18,869 nucleotides of DNA, taken from assembly GCA_014384505.1 (NCBI GenBank), contig JACNFT010000086.1:1-18869 (forward strand). The letters are read 5' to 3'. Shown one piece after another: positions 13,971-18,869 of the stretch. The translations under genes were made by a program, and so were the position numbers. The notes under the pieces were generated by a model. The model did not search any database. It had not been told where the DNA came from and was given only the letters and a program-made list of their open reading frames with translations. This stretch comes from Cryomorphaceae bacterium. Lineage in GTDB: Bacteria; Bacteroidota; Bacteroidia; Flavobacteriales; BACL11. Numbering within the stretch: position 1 is the first letter of the stretch; each line of letters opens with the position of its first letter.

Positions 13971-14747
13971 ATGGGAATATTACAGACAGCTGAAAGAAGC
14001 TCACATCTTGATCCTTCAGAAAATGTTATTTATCAAAGGCACTTAATCGCTTATAAAGAAGCTGCTAAATTAGTTAGCGGAACTGTACTTGAGGTTGGTA
14101 GTGGTGAGGGATATGGAATTATTGAATTAGCTCCTAAAGCTGATCATTATATTGCTGTTGACAAGTACAATACTGAAATTAGTGATGAGTTAAAGAAAGA
14201 AAATAATATTACATTTATTCAAGCAGAAGTTCCTCCCTTAAAAGGAATTAAAGATAATAGTGTTGACTTTGTAGTTACCTTTCAAGTGATTGAGCATATT
14301 AATGATGACGAAATGTTTTTGCAAGAAATCCATAGGGTGCTAAAGCCAGGAGGGAAGCTGATTTTAACAACTCCAAATAGTATGATGTCCTTGACTAGAA
14401 ACCCTTGGCATACTCGTGAATATACTCCTGAACAAATGGGGGAGGTGCTTAAAAGCTCATTTGATAATTATGAGTTGAAAGGAGTTTTTGGGAATGATAA
14501 AGTAATGGAATATTACAATAAAAATAAAGAGTCTGTTCGTAAAATTACTCGTTTTGATATTCTAAATTTTCAATACTGGTTACCAAGATGGTTACTACAG
14601 ATTCCTTATGATATCTTAAATAGATTTAATAGGTATAATTTAAAAGATGATAATCAAGGAATTGTAAATTCTCTTGTCTATACTGACTATTCAATCTCAG
14701 CTTCTAATACTGAGTGCTTAGATCACTTTTGTATTGCTACCAAGTAG
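13971..14747 (+). CDS. Class I SAM-dependent methyltransferase (Methyltransf_11-like)
   Basis: This is a 258-residue soluble methyltransferase. The SAM-binding motif I is VLEVGSGEGYG (39-49), motif II has an acidic IAVDKYN (58-64), and the motif with VDFVVTFQVIEHI (about 98-110) plus the HRVLKPGGKLILTTPN segment (about 122-137) are standard for the Methyltransf_11 fold. The N-terminus (ERSSHLDPSENVIYQRHLIAYKEA) and the C-terminal 100 residues are specific to its subgroup; RNPWHTREYTPEQM resembles methyltransferases found near glycan genes. The substrate is unknown. It has its own promoter and overlaps the convergent deacetylase gene by 11 bases at the 3' ends. Confidence 0.85.
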   Translation: MGILQTAERSSHLDPSENVIYQRHLIAYKEAAKLVSGTVLEVGSGEGYGIIELAPKADHYIAVDKYNTEISDELKKENNITFIQAEVPPLKGIKDNSVDFVVTFQVIEHINDDEMFLQEIHRVLKPGGKLILTTPNSMMSLTRNPWHTREYTPEQMGEVLKSSFDNYELKGVFGNDKVMEYYNKNKESVRKITRFDILNFQYWLPRWLLQIPYDILNRFNRYNLKDDNQGIVNSLVYTDYSISASNTECLDHFCIATK

Positions 14748-15348
14748 TACTAAAATTATACCCTTTTGCTTTTAATTGCTGAATTGTCTTTTCTAGTATT
14801 GGTTCAAGATTTTTAAAACTCATCAGATTATTGTGCATTACTATTATTGAGCCTGCTGTAGTATTTTTTATAATATTTTCTTTTACTTTTTTAGAACTAG
14901 TATTCTGCTTAAAATCATAACTAAGTACATCCCAGAGAATTATTTTATATTTTTCTTTGAGCACTGCAATTTGTACTTTAGTAACTTTACCGTAAGGTGG
15001 TCGGAATAATTTATTATTAGGCATTAATGCTTGACAATTTTCTATATCCTCTAAATACTTTTCTTTATTGGTAAGCCATCCATTTTTATGAGAATAGGAA
15101 TGATTGGCTATTGTGTGCCCGTCTTTAATAATAGCACCTACAAGTTCTGGAAATTTTTCTATTTGTTGTCCAACTAAAAAGAAAGTAGCTTTAACATTTT
15201 CTTTTTTTAAAACGGATAAAATCCAAGGCGTAACTTCAGGCGTTGGCCCGTCATCAAAAGTAAGCCAGATTTCTTTATCTAGCGTCTCAATCCTCCAAAC
15301 TAATGAAGGAAAGAGTGCTTGTATAAATTTTGGTGTTGTAACAAACAA
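14737..15348 (-). CDS. NodB-domain polysaccharide deacetylase, probable TTG start
   Basis: This 203-residue protein is predicted to remove N- or O-acetyl groups from a polysaccharide. Carbohydrate esterase 4 motifs are intact: TFDDGP (30-35) with the catalytic-base and metal Asp pair, NHSYSH (82-87) with two metal His, RPPYG (116-120), LWDVLSYDF, and IIVMHN with the catalytic-acid His. It has no signal peptide or clear membrane segment. No ATG exists between the upstream in-frame stop and TFDDGP. The TTG at 15348 is the best start, since related proteins begin about one residue earlier with MYLVKTP-like sequence, matching LFVTTP here. It starts 5 bases after the DUF2723 stop, so it should be co-transcribed and probably coupled. 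Confidence 0.85.
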   Translation of the reverse strand: MFVTTPKFIQALFPSLVWRIETLDKEIWLTFDDGPTPEVTPWILSVLKKENVKATFFLVGQQIEKFPELVGAIIKDGHTIANHSYSHKNGWLTNKEKYLEDIENCQALMPNNKLFRPPYGKVTKVQIAVLKEKYKIILWDVLSYDFKQNTSSKKVKENIIKNTTAGSIIVMHNNLMSFKNLEPILEKTIQQLKAKGYNFSTTW

Positions 15349-15353
15349 GTTGA

Positions 15354-18300
15354 TTATTGAACGATTAAATATTCATCCATAAAAGTATTGATTCGATAAG
15401 TTTCATAATCAATTTCTACTTTATTATCTCCTTTATTTTTGTAATAGACTCCTTCTTGATCAGCATAAGTAAATGATAAATCTTCTAATTTATGAATCTG
15501 AATAACCCTACCTAAACTACTAAGTACTTGCCCTGTTATCCCTATGTTTTGTTTTAACCCACTACCGCTTTCAAACTCTTTTAAGTATTTAATCTCTGTT
15601 AAGTAATCATCAATCATTATAGCTAGTACTTTTTTTGCTTTTTCATCTTCTCCTAACTTATAATAGATGTCAATAATTGGTAATGCAAAATAACTTAAGT
15701 TAACTACATCTCTAGGGAATTCCGCCATACATTTATCCAATGTTTCAATTGCCCTAGCTGTATCTCCTTTTTGGAATAAGGCTTCAGCTAAACGTGAATA
15801 GTTATTTCTGAAATTCATTACCATTCGGGTATTGGTTTCATCAAAATATAGATCAGAATTATTAAAACCTCCCCACTCAAAATTTTTGACTAATCTTTCA
15901 TACATTTTTTCGGTATGTACTACTCCAGTCTGCCCATCAGGTGAATTAGCTAAATAAGGTACAAGTCTATATGCTAAGCCTTCTAACTGAAAGTATTTTT
16001 CTAAGCCCATAAAGTTATCTCTTCCTACAGTAATAGCAAAATAGATAGGACGTTCCCAATTGAAGTTAGCTAAGATATCCAATACCATTAATTTGTTTTT
16101 ATAAAGCCCGTTTCCTTTTAGTTTGAATTTTATTTCATCTTCAATTTTATCATGATATTCTACTGGAATAAATGCTTTTACATTTTCTTTATTTACCGAA
16201 AGTTTTAGTTTTTTAGTAGGGCAATAGCTTCTTAGACCTGCTGAAGTATTTATCTTGGCCTTTGCACTTTTACTATTAATAAAGTTTACGACATCCTTCA
16301 CTTCAACATAATCTTTAAATCGTTCATTTATTGGTGTATAATCTCTTGTTCCTGCCCTGTAATCATCATGTTCTAATGATGATGGTATAGGAGCTGCATC
16401 ATAAGAAGCTCTTTTCATTTGATCAATATACCAAGGGGTGTTAAATAAAGATAGATTGACTACTTTAATGTCTGTTCGTATACCTTCTACTTCTTGTGCG
16501 TACCAAAGTGGGAAAGTATCATTGTCGCCATTTGTAAATAATATAGCATTTTTATCACAAGAATTGAGGTAATTTTTTGCAACCTCTAAAGCAGTAAATC
16601 TTCCGCTTCTATCATGGTCATCCCAATTTTCAGCTGCCATTAATGTAGGGATAATAAGCGCAACTACTGTTGCTATCCCAGCACTTGCGGTGGAGTTCAT
16701 TCTTTTACTTAAAAAATCATAAATTCCTAATACTCCTAGTCCTATCCAAATGGCAAAAGCATAAAATGAACCTACATAGGCATAGTCTCTTTCTCTTGGT
16801 TGAAATGGCACTACATTTAAATAAATGATAATTAGGACTCCTGTAAACAAGAAAAATAACAAAACAGCTAAGGCATCTTGGTTGTTCTGTTTGAAATGGA
16901 ATAACATTCCTATCAACCCTAAAATTAAGGGGAGGAAATAATAATGATTTTTCCCTTTATTTTTCCCTAAATAATCAGGGACATCTACTTCTGCTGAAGG
17001 CGTTCCTAATCTTGCATTGTCAATAAATCCTATTCCGCTTTCCCAATTTCCATTTAAGGAATTCCCATCCATATTCATGAAATCATTCTGCCTTCCAGCA
17101 AAATTCCACATAAAATAACGAATATAGGACCAGCCAATTTGATATTTAAAAAAGTAAGTCATGTTTTCTGCAAAAGTTGGGTTCACATTTTTATTTTTAA
17201 GTCCTGCCCAATTCACATAACCACCAGCATGGCTAGTTTGCGTATTACTCCAAATTCTTGGAAAAAACATTTTATCTTTTTTGCTGTAATTTGGAAGTGT
17301 ATTTTCTCTCTTGTCTATTACAACATACTTTCCTTTTTTCTCATCCTTAGCATAAACAGGATCTCCATCCAAATAAGGTTTTCTGCTGTCTAATTTTGCA
17401 TTAAAATGTTGTCCGTACACAATTGGCCAACTTCCATATTGATCTCTATTTAAATAAGAAAGCAGTCCAACAGCATCTTCTGGGTTGTTTTCGTCAATTG
17501 GAGGGTTTGCATTAGATCGAACTACTAAAATAGCATATGATGAATAACCGATTAGTAACATCATAACTCCTAAAATAGCAGTGTTCCAAACTGCTTTGTT
17601 GTGTTTTTTAGTGTAAGATAATCCATACGCAATTGCCCCAATTATTGTAAGAAAATAAATAATTGTTCCTGAATTGAAGGGTAGTCCAATTGTATTTACA
17701 AAAAACAATTCAAATTTAGAAATTAAACTTACAGCTCCAGGAATGATCACTGCTTGTACAACTCCTAAGATTATCATAGAAATGATAAACGCTTTTATAG
17801 CACCTAACTTTGTGTAATCATATTTTTTGTAATAGTAAATCATTCCCATAGCTGGGATAGTTAGTAAACTTAATAAATGAACTCCAACTGAAAGTCCAAT
17901 CAAATATGCAATTAAAACAAGCCATCTGCTTGCGTTAGGTTGGTTAGCTTCTTGCTCCCATTTCATAATGCACCAAAAGGTTATGGCTGTAAAAAAGGAT
18001 GACATGGCATAGACCTCTCCCTCAACTGCTGAAAACCAAAAAGAATCAGAAAAAGTATAAGCTAAAGCACCTACAAGTCCACTGCCTAAAACTGCATATA
18101 TTTTACCTGTTTCGTAATTATTGTCTTTAAAAAATAGCTTTCTCCCAAAGGCTGTAATCGTCCAAAAAAGAAAAAGAATAGAAAATGAAGAGCATAATGC
18201 AGATAGAATATTGATAGCAACTGCCACTTCAGACGTTCCTTGTGCTGCAAAAAGCGTAAAAATTCTACCAAATAACTGAAACAATGGAGCTCCAGGAGGA

Positions 18301-18449
18301 TGTCCAACTTGTAATTTATAAGCGGTTGCAATATACTCTCCACAATCCCAAAAACTTACGGTTTGTTCGATAGTAGATAGGTAAACAAATGAAGCGATTA
18401 AAAATACGCTCCATCCAATAATGTTGTTTAGATTTTTAAATTGATTCAT
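15354..18449 (-). CDS. DUF2723 membrane protein, TMEM260-like GT-C glycosyltransferase
   Basis: This is a 1031-residue inner-membrane protein. Residues 1 to about 610 hold roughly a dozen hydrophobic helices. The first loop carries SFWDCGEYIATAYKLQVGHP (32-51) followed by PGAPLFQL. This matches the GDSGE...GVAHPPGYPLF motif of TMEM260, the human protein O-mannosyltransferase; Asp35 and Glu38 are the likely catalytic/metal residues. The large C-terminal soluble part (about 610-1031) has FTNGDNDTFPLWYAQEVEGI (near 637-656), also alignable with TMEM260 (GD...YCEGLRPDI), and a TPR-like helical region near 880-950. By homology it should transfer a sugar from a lipid-linked donor to exported protein or glycan; that role is inferred. 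It starts the unit that includes the deacetylase. Upstream, CGAATGTA (18479-18486) is a one-mismatch -7 box on the minus strand. Confidence 0.85.
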   Translation of the reverse strand: MNQFKNLNNIIGWSVFLIASFVYLSTIEQTVSFWDCGEYIATAYKLQVGHPPGAPLFQLFGRIFTLFAAQGTSEVAVAINILSALCSSFSILFLFWTITAFGRKLFFKDNNYETGKIYAVLGSGLVGALAYTFSDSFWFSAVEGEVYAMSSFFTAITFWCIMKWEQEANQPNASRWLVLIAYLIGLSVGVHLLSLLTIPAMGMIYYYKKYDYTKLGAIKAFIISMIILGVVQAVIIPGAVSLISKFELFFVNTIGLPFNSGTIIYFLTIIGAIAYGLSYTKKHNKAVWNTAILGVMMLLIGYSSYAILVVRSNANPPIDENNPEDAVGLLSYLNRDQYGSWPIVYGQHFNAKLDSRKPYLDGDPVYAKDEKKGKYVVIDKRENTLPNYSKKDKMFFPRIWSNTQTSHAGGYVNWAGLKNKNVNPTFAENMTYFFKYQIGWSYIRYFMWNFAGRQNDFMNMDGNSLNGNWESGIGFIDNARLGTPSAEVDVPDYLGKNKGKNHYYFLPLILGLIGMLFHFKQNNQDALAVLLFFLFTGVLIIIYLNVVPFQPRERDYAYVGSFYAFAIWIGLGVLGIYDFLSKRMNSTASAGIATVVALIIPTLMAAENWDDHDRSGRFTALEVAKNYLNSCDKNAILFTNGDNDTFPLWYAQEVEGIRTDIKVVNLSLFNTPWYIDQMKRASYDAAPIPSSLEHDDYRAGTRDYTPINERFKDYVEVKDVVNFINSKSAKAKINTSAGLRSYCPTKKLKLSVNKENVKAFIPVEYHDKIEDEIKFKLKGNGLYKNKLMVLDILANFNWERPIYFAITVGRDNFMGLEKYFQLEGLAYRLVPYLANSPDGQTGVVHTEKMYERLVKNFEWGGFNNSDLYFDETNTRMVMNFRNNYSRLAEALFQKGDTARAIETLDKCMAEFPRDVVNLSYFALPIIDIYYKLGEDEKAKKVLAIMIDDYLTEIKYLKEFESGSGLKQNIGITGQVLSSLGRVIQIHKLEDLSFTYADQEGVYYKNKGDNKVEIDYETYRINTFMDEYLIVQ

Positions 18450-18478
18450 CTTTAAATAGTGCTTTTTTGTTAGGAGGG

Positions 18479-18486
18479 CGAATGTA
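18479..18486 (-). promoter_or_regulatory. Possible -7 box of the DUF2723 operon
   Basis: On the minus strand TACATTCG differs from TAnnTTTG at one base. It ends 29 bases before the ATG at 18449. No clear -33 element is visible. Confidence 0.35.
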
Positions 18487-18544
18487 TAAAATTAATTACT
18501 GATTTCCATCTTGATTTTATAATAACGAAAAAATGAGATTTTAT

Positions 18545-18574
18545 TTTGTACTTCTTACTTAATTGTTATTTTTG
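18545..18574 (+). promoter_or_regulatory. Promoter of tRNA-Gln (Bacteroidota type)
   Basis: TTTG (18545-18548), an 18-base spacer and TATTTTTG (18567-18574) form the best -33/-7 pair in the window. The box ends 17 bases before the tRNA. Confidence 0.8.
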
Positions 18575-18591
18575 CCGACCATTTAGTACAA

Positions 18592-18664
18592 TGCCCGATG
18601 GTGTAACTGGCAACACGTCTGCTTTTGGTGCAGAAGAGTCTAGGTTCGAGCCCTAGTCGGGCAA
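18592..18664 (+). tRNA. tRNA-Gln (anticodon TTG)
   Basis: This is a 73-base cloverleaf. The acceptor TGCCCGA pairs with TCGGGCA and the discriminator is A. The weak U1-A72 pair is typical of glutamine tRNAs. The anticodon stem TCTGC/GCAGA carries loop TTTTGGT, giving anticodon TTG. The T stem CTAGG/CCTAG carries loop TTCGAGC. CCA is not encoded. No strong hairpin terminator follows. Confidence 0.96.
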
Positions 18665-18768
18665 CTTATTTACAATCTGAACTGTTATCTATTATCTGAT
18701 TCAGTAATTTCAGCCTATTTATCTTTTTTTAGTATCCTCCGTAATATTCTTTAATTAGTTATTTTATG

Positions 18769-18776
18769 TAACTTTG
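18769..18776 (+). promoter_or_regulatory. Isolated -7-box match in the right-hand tail
   Basis: TAACTTTG fits TAnnTTTG exactly but has no -33 partner, and no start codon with a convincing ORF follows before the window ends. It could serve a gene outside the window or be chance. The rest of 18665-18869 shows no intact gene. Confidence 0.25.
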
Positions 18777-18869
18777 TTTCTTAATTTCACACCATAATAT
18801 TCTATAATTGCATCTGTCGTGCGTCATACCCAGCTGGAGAGTTTTGTAGTTTATTTCATGCATTCTTTT

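Noticed and set aside
17139..17393. Plus-strand ORF of 84 codons
   Set aside because: It is antisense to conserved DUF2723 sequence, with no promoter box or homology.
1..18869. CRISPR arrays, prophage, defence or toxin-antitoxin modules, complete insertion sequences
   Set aside because: I looked for repeated spacer structure, transposase DDE/HUH motifs, integrase motifs and small paired ORFs on both strands and found none that hold up.

Overview
The window looks like chromosomal DNA from a low-GC member of the Bacteroidota, most likely Flavobacteriales. The support is: a type IX secretion (T9SS) adhesin with a type B sorting domain next to a PorP/SprF protein; the TAnnTTTG -7 promoter box typical of this phylum in front of four tRNAs and several genes; A-rich stretches instead of Shine-Dalgarno sites; and families common in this phylum (DUF2723, DUF4197, methylmalonyl-CoA epimerase). 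I see no phage, plasmid, complete insertion sequence or CRISPR array. Most of the window is ordinary core genome, with accessory-looking material at the two edges.

Layout, left to right. 1-466 has no intact gene but carries a decayed minus-strand coding remnant. 467-3710 is a tight minus-strand operon, transcribed dCMP deaminase -> S41 carboxyl-terminal protease -> UDP-HexNAc dehydrogenase (TviB/WbpO type). tRNA-Leu(CAA) with a terminator follows at 3765-3881, divergent from the plus-strand operon prs - rplY - pth (4005-6174), which links PRPP supply, ribosomal protein bL25 and peptidyl-tRNA recycling. tRNA-Cys(GCA) and its terminator lead straight into a promoter for a second plus-strand operon (6367-8814): a small SprB-like adhesin, a PorP/SprF partner and methylmalonyl-CoA epimerase. 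A HAD phosphatase converges on it.

A tRNA with anticodon CAT (probably Ile2), its terminator and a very closely spaced promoter lead to a single GT32-like glycosyltransferase (9585-10256). A BadF/GlcNAc-kinase-like gene (minus) converges on that. Divergent from the kinase is the four-gene run DUF4197 - DUF1844 - membrane coiled-coil protein - exonuclease III (11263-13935), then a SAM methyltransferase with its own promoter. Facing these on the minus strand is a pair: a 1031-residue DUF2723 membrane protein related to the TMEM260 O-mannosyltransferases, and a NodB polysaccharide deacetylase that appears to use a TTG start. tRNA-Gln(TTG) and a 205-base tail without a clear gene end the window.

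Several genes concern the cell surface (UDP-sugar dehydrogenase, GT32, DUF2723, deacetylase, SprB-like/SprF pair), but they sit in separate transcription units and do not form one polysaccharide locus. I found no convincing new multi-gene system. The items most worth a second look are the DUF2723/deacetylase pair, the compact SprB-like/SprF pair coupled to a metabolic gene, the terminator-promoter junctions after two tRNAs (one probably giving a leaderless mRNA), the DUF4197/DUF1844/coiled-coil operon, and the decayed or repeated sequence at the two window edges.
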